Below, piece by piece: positions 37,511-48,707 of a stretch of 64,000 nucleotides of DNA. Both the position numbers and the translations under genes were made by a program. The stretch spans positions 12,653,425 through 12,717,424 of the forward strand of contig NC_012875.2 of the NCBI RefSeq assembly GCF_000003195.3, read 5' to 3'. The notes beneath the pieces are model-generated. The model ran no database searches. It was not told where the DNA came from and saw only the letters and a list, made by a program, of their open reading frames with translations. Source of the DNA: Sorghum bicolor (Eukaryota > Streptophyta > Magnoliopsida > Poales > Poaceae). Position 1 is the stretch's first letter. Every line of letters begins with the position of its first letter.

Positions 37511-40500
37511 AAGTTTAACAAGTTTACAAGTGTATTACTTAGTCACCATTAAAGACATGAATCATACTTAGATCACACAAAGCAAAGCAATCAAGCATTC
37601 ATGTATTTCAGCAATTCTGGACATACATGCAACAACTGAGTAAATAACTCATAACTGGAGTTACACAACTCCAAAAACTATGCAATAGGAGATTCTGGAA
37701 AGATTATAAAATTGTCTATAATTCATCTTTAATCATATTAGCATGATTAATAAGTTAACTAAGTCAAACATGCATGACCATATAATCTGGTCCAGAAATT
37801 TCCAAAGAACAAGCATTTCAAAGGATGAACTTTATACAACTGTAACTGACAAACCACTTAGCCAAATGATATGCAACTTTACCACAAGATATATTAATAA
37901 ATTATCTACATCTTTTATATAGACAAGTTGCACAGCAAACATCATTTATATCATTGAATTAATTGCATGAATAAAACTGCTCATGCTGCCAAACAGTAGA
38001 GGTACAATTACACACATAAAACTGATAGGCAATTCAAAGCAGCATAACTGGAGTTTTAGACCTCCAGAAAACATGATTCTTACCTTTTTGGAAATCTTAT
38101 AAAGTTACGTACAACTTTCTTATTATCATCTAAATATGAGTCCACAGTTAACAAGGTCAACTAATCCCATAAGGACATCTCTGTCCAAAACATGGACAGA
38201 ATCTGTCATGCCACATTAAACAGCTATAACATGAGTTTCACATGTCCATAAATTATGGTTATGTACTTTATAGGAAGCTTACTAAATGGTGCACAACTTT
38301 GTTATAAATATCTACAGCTAAATCTACCATTAATAAGGTCGTACATTACAAACAATGCAACCCTGTCTGGGTTTAGACAGAAACTGGAACAGTAATTTAA
38401 ACCACTATAACTAAACATGTGCTTATCCTAAAATTGTCCTATTTACCTTTCTGGTGAGATTATGAAAAGTAATACAACTCATATATTTTCACCCAGGCAT
38501 GATTCACAACTTAACTGCGCCAAACACTGCAAACATGCAGATCCACTCAGAACAAGAGCAAAGCAACACAGGGCATTTGTTATTTTTAGAACTCTTAATA
38601 TATCATTCCTAAATTCATGCAACTTTTACCAGACATCAAATCTCATATGAAAAGTATGTCACAATATTTTCACATTTATTTGGGCAATAACACAGCAGTT
38701 ATGAAAAAGAAAAATATAACAAGCAATTAAAACCGAACTGCATAAATCTATTTTTACGACTAAAACTTCAAACTAAACCATGCTATATTATAGATCTACT
38801 GCATAGAGAATTTCATAGGGATTCCAAAAAGTTCACATTTGCTATTTTACGATTTTTCTATGAATTACTATGCATTTCCAAATTTCATCCAGAAATCTGC
38901 ATAAAGAAAAGATAAAGGAAAACACTTTTGCTTCTGGAACCCTGGACTTTCTCGAAATCAACCACAGTCCAGAGGCACTATTCATATGAGTCTGTGGTTC
39001 GCATCTGGAACCCTGAGGTTTACTCTATTTAAAACCGCGATCCTCTGTCTTCCACCTGGGAGCTAACAGAGAGAAAAAAACCAGACAGCAGCAACGCTGG
39101 CCATGGCCAACCACGGCAGGGGACGGCACCACGGCGGTGCAGCGACGACCAGAGAGGCGAAGGAGACCCCAAACTCGCGCGCGGCAACTCTGGCCTGCCC
39201 AGCAGTGCCCAGTGGCGGCAGTAGGCGAAGCCATGGCGGCGGTGCCGTGGTTCTCGACCAGGGAGCGAGGGAGGGAGATGGGGATAGCGCTGGAGGAGTG
39301 GAGGAGGATGGGGAGAATGCTCTGGTGCTCCACTACATCGGCAGCAGGGCACAGAGGCACTGCAGGGGAGCTTGGACGCGCGTCTGCAATGGTGGGCGCG
39401 CTCTGGTGCATGGCGGCCACCTCGCCATTTCGTCGAACACGTGGCGGGCAGCGAAGTAGGGAAGGTTGGGCGCCGGTTAGGGCCACTTCTGGGCCGAATT
39501 GGACCTTGGGCCAAAAAGAAAGTTTGTTTAACACGCCGTACTCTACAACTTTGGTTAAGGGGACAAGGTCATTAGACCAACAGATTAAGAGATAATTGGA
39601 TGCCAATCACGAGTGTCATCGTATTGACGGTGATTAGCAAAACCAAGAATTGATGGTCCAAACCATGTCAAACTTAATGCAACTTTTTGCATGCTCTTCT
39701 CCAAACAATTATCCACAACTTTTATTCTTGGACCAACTTTAGTTGCTGAACAAAAACACGAGAACGCGGCATGCCAACCGGTCGATGTCCGTTTAGCGAT
39801 AAAATAACTTTTTGCTGTTTTGGGAGCTACTTTTAGATATCCAAATGAACTCCAAATGTAATGATACTTGATCCATTGCTTTGATCAAGAAGAGTACTCC
39901 AACTCATATTAAGGAATCTAATTGAGTTACCATATGAATTTGGGTAATAAAATGTCACAAACGAGCTAACTCACTGCTGTACTTCCAGGGACTTAGAATT
40001 ATTTCTCAGGGCTAAAAAGCAGCAGCTGATTCGAAATTTGAGCCTCTTTTTGAACTAATTGCATGCTGATTTGGTTCTTCACTCTTGAATAAAGTTTCTT
40101 GAACAGAAGCAAAACTACAACTTTCATTTAGGGTAAAACCTCATAACTGTAACAGAAGTCAATCTTTCACTTTGGTCAAAGCAGTAACCCGATAAAGCTC
40201 CAAATAAGATTTTAAGCCAATTGAAGCATTTTCTTGACATAAGCTCAACATGAACCCTTTATGACTTTTGTTGTATAATTCATCTAGAGTCATATGAGCA
40301 AGTTTGCAAGGTTTGGTTGATGACCCATGATTCTATTTCCTTAATAGAGTCATTCCAACAAGGATATAACTTATCATTTCATGTGACTTCTTGATTCCAA
40401 ACTTCGCCAAACTTTTCCAGAGATCAATATAGATTGGGATGGATATAAGACACATGGAAAATGTTCCACTAGCATCACCCAAGCATACCTTTTAAAAAAA

Positions 40501-40647
40501 GCATATATGTAAGTAAAGGTGCATCATCCAAGTCCAAGTTGCGGTTTACTTTCATAGGTTGATTGTGACCTCTTTGTTTTCATTGAACTCTTCATGTTTG
40601 AGCTTAAACCTAGTACTTAGCAAGTGACAAACACCTGTGGTGTTACA
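37511..40647 (-). repeat. 5' LTR (right copy) of the LARD-like element, second part
   Basis: Resumes the LTR sequence exactly where 28287 left off (AAGTTTAACAAG, matching 19687 onward), and ends GGTGTTACA at 40647. Includes the second copy of the GC-rich island at about 39025-39520. An extra 25-bp or so (near 39055-39080) relative to the left copy contains GAGAGAAAAAAACC. Confidence 0.9.
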
Positions 40648-40652
40648 AGCAG

Positions 40653-40766
40653 GATTCCATAGATCGCTTCTAGGAGATGGTGGACAGCCTTAGAGAGCAG
40701 GTTGAGTTGCCACTGCTCTACAAGAAGAAGACCGCACCTCCTAGCATCTCCGGCGACGCACCGTAG
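40653..40766 (+). pseudogene. Upstream ORF of the host element, 3' part
   Basis: Continues the frame of 17072-17887 after the target-site copy. It gives 37 codons and a terminal TAG at 40764-40766. An in-frame TAG at 40671-40673 interrupts it. The C-terminus is basic (three Lys) followed by a short Pro/Ser tail. Confidence 0.7.
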
Positions 40767-41447
40767 GCCTAGGATGCCATTGTTGTTTTATTTCGTAGTC
40801 CCGTTATGTCAGTTGAGTTTGGAGTGCTTGTGAACAATTGATGTGTCCTTTGAATTTGGTTATGTATTTGCATGATTCGAATCTTTGTAATGACTGCTGG
40901 AAGGTTATGGATTTATCTACAAACTTCTGTTATCTTAAGTTTAATTATCGAATGCTTAGTTGGGTTGGTATATTCTGCTGTTGCTGTGCTGCTTTTCTGG
41001 AGCAGCCTGTGATGTTTAGCTTTTATCTCTGGAGTGGTACGTCCAAAAATTCTGAAATTTTTGTGGAGGAAACTAGACTGCGGTATCCCTCATTTGCAGC
41101 TGGAACCATGTCAAAACCTGCTCGGGTCTGGGAGATATCCTTGTTACAATCTAGGACTATTGCGCAGACTAGAACCCAGAACAGATTCGCTTTACTCATG
41201 TTTTTGATCAAGATAATGTCAGAATCTGTAAAAGTGGTCTGAACAAAAGTTGTATCAAATTTTATAAGCTTTACAAACATGTATGGCACGCCTCTGTTGG
41301 ATCTCAGAAACTCGAGTTATGAATTAAATACTGCACTGCTGATTTTGCATCCTGTCCACAAAAAATTTCAGCAAAGTCTATTTGATAATATAATCAGTTA
41401 TTAATTATGGAAAGACCTCTAAAAGCTTATTCCTTTGTTGGAAACAG
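40767..41447 (+). other. Untranslated spacer between the host's upstream ORF and gag
   Basis: About 680 bp, AT-rich. The 134-codon open frame at 40838-41242 has no recognisable domain and is probably chance. The spacer ends in CTTTGTTGGAAACAG immediately before the gag ATG at 41448, which resembles a splice acceptor; a spliced gag message is possible but not shown. Confidence 0.55.
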
Positions 41448-41968
41448 ATGGCCGATGAAGGAGGAAGAGGCCGTGGTCGAGGTCGAGGCCGTGGCCGTGG
41501 ACGTGGCCGTGGCGCACCGGTGGACCCACCGCCACCACCACAGCCTGTGACAATGGAGCAGCTCATGTTGATGCAAACTCAATTGATGCAAACTATGATG
41601 GATCGCCTGGATCACCATCCCGCCGTCGTACCACCACCGGTCCAGGTTCGAGATAAGAGGGGAGAGTTCATGAAGGGACGTCCCCCTATTTTTACACATG
41701 CTAGTGACCCTTTAGAAGCTGATGATTGGTTAAGAGCTGTGGAGAAGCAGCTGAACATTGCTCAGTGCAATGACATGGAGAAGGTGTCGTATGCCTCCGG
41801 ACAACTACAAGGGGCTGCACAAGAGTGGTGGGAGTCCTACCAATATGGACGCCCAGACAACGCACCACCTGTCACTTGGAGGGAATTCACCGAGAGTTTC
41901 CGGTCTTACCACATTCCAGAGGGGCTCATCGAGCTCAAACAAGAGGAGTTCCGTGCTCTCAAGCAAGG
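41448..41968 (+). pseudogene. gag: Host gag, N-terminal part
   Basis: 173 codons from ATG to the insertion site of the next element. An N-terminal Arg-Gly repeat (about residues 5-22), a Pro-rich linker and a Met/Gln-rich stretch lead into the capsid domain, with ADDWLRAVEKQLN near residues 90-102 and AQEWWESY near 124-131, as in chromovirus Gag. The frame continues through the joined pieces at 50054-50295 and 60223-60617. Confidence 0.88.
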
Positions 41969-43309
41969 TGTTGACGGTCCTTAAGTATCAAATTTAACTA
42001 TCAAATAAACAAAGAAAAGGATCCAAATGAAATCAACATCGAGACTTAGGGTTTTATCTGACAGAATTCCATGAGTTTTGGTGTTTGTCTATTTCTGCAG
42101 GGGGTTATCAGGAAATACGGAAGAAAGGCACACACGTCGGGATTACATAGAGATATTAACGTGCTGCGCAATTATCTTACATCTAGAAGACTCCAGAAGC
42201 CACGAGACCGAAGCGGAGGCGAAACGGGGCCAGAGACAGGGCGCCCGCCCTGTCCTACTGGGCGCCCGCCCACCTCCTGTGGCCAATCACGCTCAATCTT
42301 GCGGATTATGCTCCACCGACCTAAAGGATCAAGAATAACCGTTCAATCAATGTCGGTTTGATCCGACGGCCCAGGTTCACTTGAGGGGACTATATAACCA
42401 GACCCCCTGGCCCCTGGAGGAGGCACCCCTTGATCATTATTCATTATTCATAGACAGAGCAAAAGCTAGGGTTTAGAGATGAGAGCTCTCCTCTCTTCTC
42501 TAAACTAGAGTAGATCTAGATAGTAGCGAGATGGAGAGCGAAGGAGGATTAGAGGAGAGGCCGGCCTGTCGGTTCTTCCTCCGGTTGTACTTCGCCATGA
42601 TCAAGCTCTAATCAAGCTTGCTCATGGGATGACTCTGGTAATCTACTTCTAATTCATTATGCAATTACTAATCATGTATGTTCTAGTTCACAACTCTTTT
42701 GAGTACTTCTAATCTATAGGACCCTATAGGTTAGAGTTGTAGTATAGGTGTAAGCGTGGTGCTTAGACCTAGATTACTTGTGGATATCCCCTGACTAGCT
42801 GGATCGTGTGGTAGGCCGCGTAGGTGACAGTTACGTTGGTCCCCTGTAGTCCACCTCTCGTTAGCACGACGGGTAGGGTTTATCGGCCTAAGGATAAGCA
42901 TCCTTTGTGGTGTACTCTTATCACGTGGTTCGTCCCAGACATAGACATACCCCTTTGAAGTAGAGAAACCATAGTTATCCTCTCTATTCTGCTACCATCG
43001 CCCATATAATAGTATTGCTCTACTCTCTATTCCCCTATTATTACCCATTGTTATCTTACCTTTAATATTGTTCTTATTCAATTCTACCATCTTTCCTATT
43101 TACACCTATTTACTTATCTTGGTTAAGTTAGAGCGTAGATCAGTTCTCCCGTTTCCCTGTGGATACGATAAAACCTTTAACCGGGTGAAAGCTTCAACGG
43201 TATCCGTGCGCTTGTGGATTATCTGTGTGCGTATAAATACCATAGTACACTCTAGTGCCATGCTGGGGATGACAACCCAGTATTCAAGTGGTGTTAGCAA
43301 GTGTCAACA
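41969..43309 (+). repeat. 5' LTR of the Gag-only element (1341 bp)
   Basis: Contains GGGCGCCCGCCC twice (42239-42250, 42260-42271), TATATAA at 42391-42397 in the context GGGGACTATATAACC, and CCAGACCCCCTGGCCCCTGG just downstream. The open frames at 42071-42361 and 43068-43352 are LTR sequence. Confidence 0.93.
42239..42397 (+). promoter_or_regulatory. LTR promoter: two GGGCGCCCGCCC boxes and TATA box
   Basis: The two GC boxes are spaced 21 bp start to start, as in the internal copy at 32623-32655. The TATA-like TATATAA follows about 120 bp on. The second LTR has the same at 48978-48989, 48999-49010 and 49130-49136. Confidence 0.6.
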
Positions 43310-43317
43310 AGCATTTT

Positions 43318-43335
43318 TGGCGCCGTTGCCGGGGA
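43318..43335 (+). other. Primer-binding site (tRNA-Asp type)
   Basis: TGGCGCCGTTGCCGGGGA, identical to the site at 29810-29827 and 8 nt after the LTR end. The leader to 43494 has a run of TA repeats and A-rich sequence (about 43378-43420). Confidence 0.88.
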
Positions 43336-43494
43336 AACGGTTGCTGAGTTGACTACGAACTAGTTTAATCATTTTATAAAAAAATATATATATATATATA
43401 TAAATAAAAAAAAATAAAAAAATAGTTTCCTTTTATCCTTTGCCTCATCTCTGCTATTCTTTCTTCTTATCTAATCCTTGATCTCTGGTCTATT

Positions 43495-45060
43495 ATGAAT
43501 TCAAACATGTCTATCTATGAATTTCATAGACCTATGGGCACACATCTCAAACCACCAAAATCTTCAAAGCCTATCATAGCATCTAGTTTTGAGATAGACC
43601 CCGAATACATAGAATTTATTCAAAAACAACCTTTCTTAGGAGAAGGTGAGGAAAACCCATACACACACCTAAGAGAGTTTTATCGAGTCTGTGACCTCCT
43701 TCGCATAGAAGGCATGTCCGATGAGACCCTTAAATGGAAGCTCTTTCCGTTCTCTTTAACGGGAAAAGCTAGACATTGGTATAAACTCAAAGTAGGGAGT
43801 GTTCATGGAGATTGGAAGGAGTTATATAGTAGTTTTCTTTCTAAATATTTTCCAATCTCCAAAGTGGTGGAACTTCGGCGTGAGATTCTTTCTTTTAGAC
43901 AACTGGAAGAAGAATCTCTTGGCAAATCATGGGACCGCTTTATTAACCTTACTCTCACTGGCCCAAAACTTTCTATTCCAGAAGAAGTTCTTCTAATTCA
44001 CTTTTTTGAGGGCCTTAGTCGGAAAAATAGGCAAACCCTTCATGCGGCCTCTGGAGGATCTTTCCACCACCTATCCGCTAGTGAAGCTTGGAATTTGATT
44101 GATTTAATGAGCGGAAAGTCTCCTAGCTTTTATATCCCTGAGAAAGAGAAAGAACCAGTTCCTAGACTAGAAGAAGAAGTTTCGATAGCCAGATCACAAC
44201 CACTTCAATCCCAAACTTTAGCTATCGATCCTAAACCATCAATACCCCAAAATTCTCCAAGGGAGGAAGGAATTCCGACCTTAAATCTTTTAGATACTGA
44301 TGGTTTAGACTTCTGGTTCTATAATAGACCTTCAAGCAGGGATAATTCAAATCCTTGCAATAATGTTTCTCTTAGAGAATGTTCTGGTTCCTATCATGAA
44401 GAAGTCGAGGATGACATATCAAGTGAAGGAGAGCTAAGCCATATAGACAATTCTATGTACTCCCCTTCCATGTTCACAAGTTCTAAATCCATCCTTGACC
44501 TTAGAGATCCCTCTTATCCCTCTTCTTTTCAGTCTCATGATGATCCTAGCAATTCACCAAGACGACCAAACCATAGGAGTCATGAAGACCATAAGGATGG
44601 CATGTCAAGTAATGCCATAGAAGGAGAGCTAAGCCATATAGAAAATTCTAACACCTCCCCTATTTTGATCACAAGTTCTAAATGGCTAGAATGTGTAGAA
44701 TGGATGGATAAGGAAGAAGCCTTAATGGGTTCTGACTTTGGCTCAATTTCAAATGGTGAGTTCTTGACTCCCTTTGAAGATGAGATTCATCCAACTACAG
44801 AAGAGGACATAGGTGAGACCAAACCAGGAGAAACTCCAAACATTCAGATTGGAGACGAAGATAACATTAATGAGCACGGAATTTATTTCATAGCCACTTC
44901 GTTTACTCCATGCTCATATGCAACATCTTCCCAATCTATTGGTCTCTCCGACATTACCACACTTGAGATCTCCAACCCCCTCTTCCTTTCTATTTATAAA
45001 AACTTTAAAAGGGCGGTTGTCGATGCATATGTCTATAATAAATATTGCAGATCTCGTTGA
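43495..45060 (+). CDS. gag: Gag protein of the Gag-only element
   Basis: 521 codons, uninterrupted. The capsid-type Gag domain spans about residues 50-210: LFPFSLTGKARHWY near 82-95, SSFLSKYFPI near 111-120, and a GLSRKNRQTLHAASGG segment near 175-190 match the pattern of the Gag at 30156. The rest is acidic and Ser-rich, with a repeated GELSHI(D/E)NS motif near residues 318 and 378. There is no protease motif, no zinc knuckle and no continuation into pol. An intact frame in an element without its own enzymes suggests the Gag is kept by selection or the copy is very recent; an ATG two codons into a favourable leader was chosen as start (MNSNM). Confidence 0.9.
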   Translation: MNSNMSIYEFHRPMGTHLKPPKSSKPIIASSFEIDPEYIEFIQKQPFLGEGEENPYTHLREFYRVCDLLRIEGMSDETLKWKLFPFSLTGKARHWYKLKVGSVHGDWKELYSSFLSKYFPISKVVELRREILSFRQLEEESLGKSWDRFINLTLTGPKLSIPEEVLLIHFFEGLSRKNRQTLHAASGGSFHHLSASEAWNLIDLMSGKSPSFYIPEKEKEPVPRLEEEVSIARSQPLQSQTLAIDPKPSIPQNSPREEGIPTLNLLDTDGLDFWFYNRPSSRDNSNPCNNVSLRECSGSYHEEVEDDISSEGELSHIDNSMYSPSMFTSSKSILDLRDPSYPSSFQSHDDPSNSPRRPNHRSHEDHKDGMSSNAIEGELSHIENSNTSPILITSSKWLECVEWMDKEEALMGSDFGSISNGEFLTPFEDEIHPTTEEDIGETKPGETPNIQIGDEDNINEHGIYFIATSFTPCSYATSSQSIGLSDITTLEISNPLFLSIYKNFKRAVVDAYVYNKYCRSR

Positions 45061-48000
45061 GTTGATCTAGATATAGGTTGGCGTCGGAGGGGAAACCACT
45101 TCGCCAACATAAACTGATGGTTTCCCAAGGACAAGCTTAGTGTCTTAAAATAAGCATTGATCAGATCGTAACATGAGCTTTTAATTATTTGCAACATGAC
45201 CTTGTGTATTGAGCATATAAGGATAATTGTAAAAAAATATTCTTTCGGGTATTCTTGTCACTAACCTTTCTAAGGATTGGAGCAAGAAGATCGGATGAAT
45301 GACAAGCACAAGGTATGTCCAACCAATCATCATACAACATTGAATTAAATTCATCCAAACTTGAATTTTGCAAAATTCAAGCTTGGGGGAGTACTTTACA
45401 TAAAAACATCCTTTGCCATGTTGCTATGCTGGTTGTCCCTACCTTTGAGACATGCTCAATTTGTTAAATACTAATCACACTACTTCATCTCCACTTGAGT
45501 AGATCTCTATAAACGCTGTCATGCTACCTTTGTCTATTTACTAGCAAGTGTTGGTTTGGAAGTACTCGCCATACTTCCATTGGCATTTAAATTAAGCATG
45601 GTGCTTAGGTTAAATAGCCTTCCTTAATCTGATTAGACATGGAGTCTAGTTTGGTTATTGAACTAAAAAAACTGCTTGAGTAGATATTGGTATATTTTGT
45701 CGGACTAACCCCAGCAGAAAAACTTTCAATATCGATTTGGGAAGTCCTGAGATAAACTCACATCAGAGACGAAGAGAGTGACACATGAAGTTTAACAATT
45801 TGCACAAGAAGGACATAGCTCATTCATCATAGAGAGATGATCTATGGAGGGTGCCACAAACACGATGCACAACCGCTAAGAAAGGAAAGCTTCCACAAAG
45901 TGATACTGTACCATCACTCTTCAAGCAAGGTAACATCTTAAGGTACTTGACTATCACTTTTATAAGCTTTTCCTTGGTTCTGGCGTTCATATAAATAAAA
46001 GAGACAAACGTGTATGATTTACAACTCTAGATTAACCAACCCAACTGATTCAGCATGTTTAGTCCTTTAATCCTTGTTCTTAGTACTACCTCCATGATCC
46101 CACACTCCTAATCATATGAGCTAAAATGTTACACACTCAATCTTTGAGAGATATAAAGAAAAAGACATATACATAGATAGATTATCTTTCCATAAGGTTG
46201 ACCGATCTGATCTGACAAATGTTATAAGTGCTACACTCATGAACTTATCATCCATCAACTTGTCTTGCTCACTATGCTTAAGGTTAGAGAAGAACAAATA
46301 CACTTTTGGTTCTGTTGGTGTTTTCCACCAACAGAGCCCATGCACTTGATCTCTGCCTTGTCTCTATGAGCAGGTACACTACGAGCACAAACACACTGAG
46401 CAAGATACTGCTAACGCTGCACTTCGAACTGCTGGGCAAACGAAGAACATGGGTGACACCGTATTAAAAGGTGCAGACGTCAAAGTCCGCACCTGAATCA
46501 AATGACGCACCTGAAGAATGAACACGATGAGAAGTCTTGACAAGAAGACTTAAAACATTGAACCCTCGCCGAAAGGTAAGATTGGTAGTTATCCATATTT
46601 ATCCTTTCTGCATTCCCTTTTCCATTTAATTATTTACTTTCCTTAAATAGATTATTAGTTAATCATGCTATCTTGAAAAGAAAATAAAAATGTTAAAAAA
46701 TACTAAGCCCCATGTGAGTATACGAGTGGCATAAAACCCATAAGCACCTTCACTGTGGTGGCATAAAAATAAAATAAATATTTCTTTTCTACTTTATAAA
46801 ATAAAAATATAAAAACAGGGAGTAATATTTATTGAGGAAGCTCAACGTGATGAAGGCTAGATATTTATGCTAACACTTAATTAGTTCCACAAGCTTTGTT
46901 GTCTATTTGAGCTCCATAGAATTTAAGAATCAAGAAGACTAGCAGACGGAGGACATTCTAATCGCTGTCAGAATGCTGCTGACTTTCAAATACACCTCTG
47001 CCACCTGCTAGCTACATCAAGAGAAATTACGTCAAAATTCAGCTTGGGGGAGAGCACCCCCATTTATCTCGCTAAGTATTTCTACCTATCTTTATACTTA
47101 TATTATATTAGAATATTAAAATACATAAACTATGAAAAACCAAATAAAGATTTTGTACTTATATATATATCTTTTGCTTAGTGTGTTTAATAAATAAATA
47201 AAGTGGCTATGCTAATCTGAATCTTAATAATAAAACTCTAGCATGGATATCAATAGTTGCTCTGCCTAATTTGCAAATTTGAAGTTCTCTCTCAAGTTTA
47301 GACATAACTGTTATAATTTAAAGCTTGCTCTAGATCTAAACTTGTGGGATGAAAACTTGATCTGAAATCTAAGTTGTTAACGGATATGATATGGGAAGGT
47401 TGAGCTGCTGTTTATCTGTTCCTATAGATGCTAGAATTCTGGAGAATTTTATCTTTGAAAAATCTTTAAAAATATTGCATGATGATTTCCTGTATGATGA
47501 GAGTTTAAATTCCTACCACAGCCATATATACATACTTGCTAGACTTTGAGCCACACATTTACTATTTACTGCTTATGAGCATTGAGTGTGGTCAAGCTGT
47601 GTAGACCCTTAGGAGCTTGTCATGTGGTTAAATCAAGATTCACTTGCACGTTCACTCATATATGCTACTTCTACTCCGGAAGTACCATCCACATATATCC
47701 ACCCATTCCATCTCCAGAATCACCCAAAAATATTCTACTCCTAACCCGGGAGAGAATAACCAAAAATATTTCTGTTTTCCCTTGTGAAATAAATGCTCAA
47801 GTTATCTTGCTACTACCACTTGCTCTATTATCTCAAGAGATGAGTGCTCTAAAAAAAATATATAAATAAATGAGGAAATAAAAAGGGGCAAGTGCCCGGA
47901 ACCTCGAAAGAAAAGAAAAAGAGTGAGACGAGAGGTAAAAATGGACAAGTGTCCGACAGTAGAATTAGGGGTACAGGATACCCATCTGAGAGAAAAGAAA

Positions 48001-48690
48001 AGGAAGAGCATCTCATTCTCCTCATAAAGTTTCAAAAAGCAAGGAAGGTATGTATCCGCTCAAAAGAGCAAAAGTAGAATTAGACTTTCACCATTGTTAT
48101 CACCATCATCACCATACACTATTCATTCGCCACACATGCACATCTTGATTTGGCTTATTGATTTGTTTCTCTGGATCCATGGTTTGACTACACAATAAAT
48201 GTCTTGTAAGTATGTATACTTTATCTCCCACCTATAAGCTCCAGATATTAAAGTCTTATTAGAGTAGGGTGAGAGAGAGGGCAATGTCACTATGCCTTAT
48301 ACCACAAATACCACATATCTTGAGAGAAGGCATATACCATCACTGCCTTGGTAAGGATCCAGAAATACCACAAAAGAGAGATTTAGAGAGTCATACAAGG
48401 AATCTCTGAGTTTTATTTGAAAATCTACAAAAACTCCAGAGCTATAGCTGATCAAGAATAAGAGACATGGCACTTGGCTAGACTGTTCTATCTTTTAACT
48501 ACTCAAGACAGAAGTGACGGTTACAAGTCCCATGGTGAAAGGTAAAGTAAGTAAGTTTTAAGTCTTGACAGTTTACTCTAACTCAGAGATGAGACCTCAT
48601 TTAAAATCATGTGTACCGTCAATTTTTAAAGATATTGCAACAACTTATGATCCATAGCTGAGTCTATCCTTGCTCAGGGACGAGCAAGAG
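45061..48690 (+). other. Non-coding internal region of the Gag-only element
   Basis: 3.6 kb without a supported ORF. It contains CTTGGGGGA motifs at 45382-45390 and 47043-47051, a hairpin at 46311-46335, a block near 46560-46602 similar to 32150-32182, and the conserved blocks near 47587-47640, 47880-47980 and 48134-48190 shared with the Gag-protease element. Short open frames here (for example 47582-47869) are not supported. Confidence 0.7.
46311..46335. repeat. Perfect hairpin TCTGTTGGTG-TTTTC-CACCAACAGA
   Basis: A 10-bp perfect stem with a 5-nt loop, lying in the non-coding region of the Gag-only element. No U-tract follows. A structural RNA role is possible; chance cannot be excluded. 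Confidence 0.6.
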
Positions 48691-48707
48691 GTAAGCTTGG
48701 GGGAGTT
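48691..48707 (+). other. Polypurine tract of the Gag-only element
   Basis: GTAAGCTTGGGGGAG then TT before the 3' LTR start; same core as 35976-35990. Confidence 0.85.

Larger units (their letters stand above)
17888..40647 (-). mobile_element. Non-coding LTR element with 4.9-kb LTRs (LARD-like), nested in the host's upstream ORF
   Basis: Direct repeats of about 4.9 kb (17888-22797; 26447-28287 plus 37511-40647) flank 3649 bp of internal DNA. Ends are TGTAAC...GTTACA. The primer site is next to the right-hand LTR and the polypurine tract next to the left-hand one, so the element runs on the minus strand. The flanks AACAG (17883-17887) and AGCAG (40648-40652) are a 5-bp target duplication with one mismatch. 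No gag or pol is recognisable. The right LTR is split by another retrotransposon at 28288-37505. LTRs longer than the internal domain plus absence of coding match the LARD type; the end sequence (a GAATCTCGAGACGAGATTC stretch, the polypurine tract, then TGTAACACC) is chromovirus-like, so a chromovirus probably supplied its enzymes. Confidence 0.88.
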
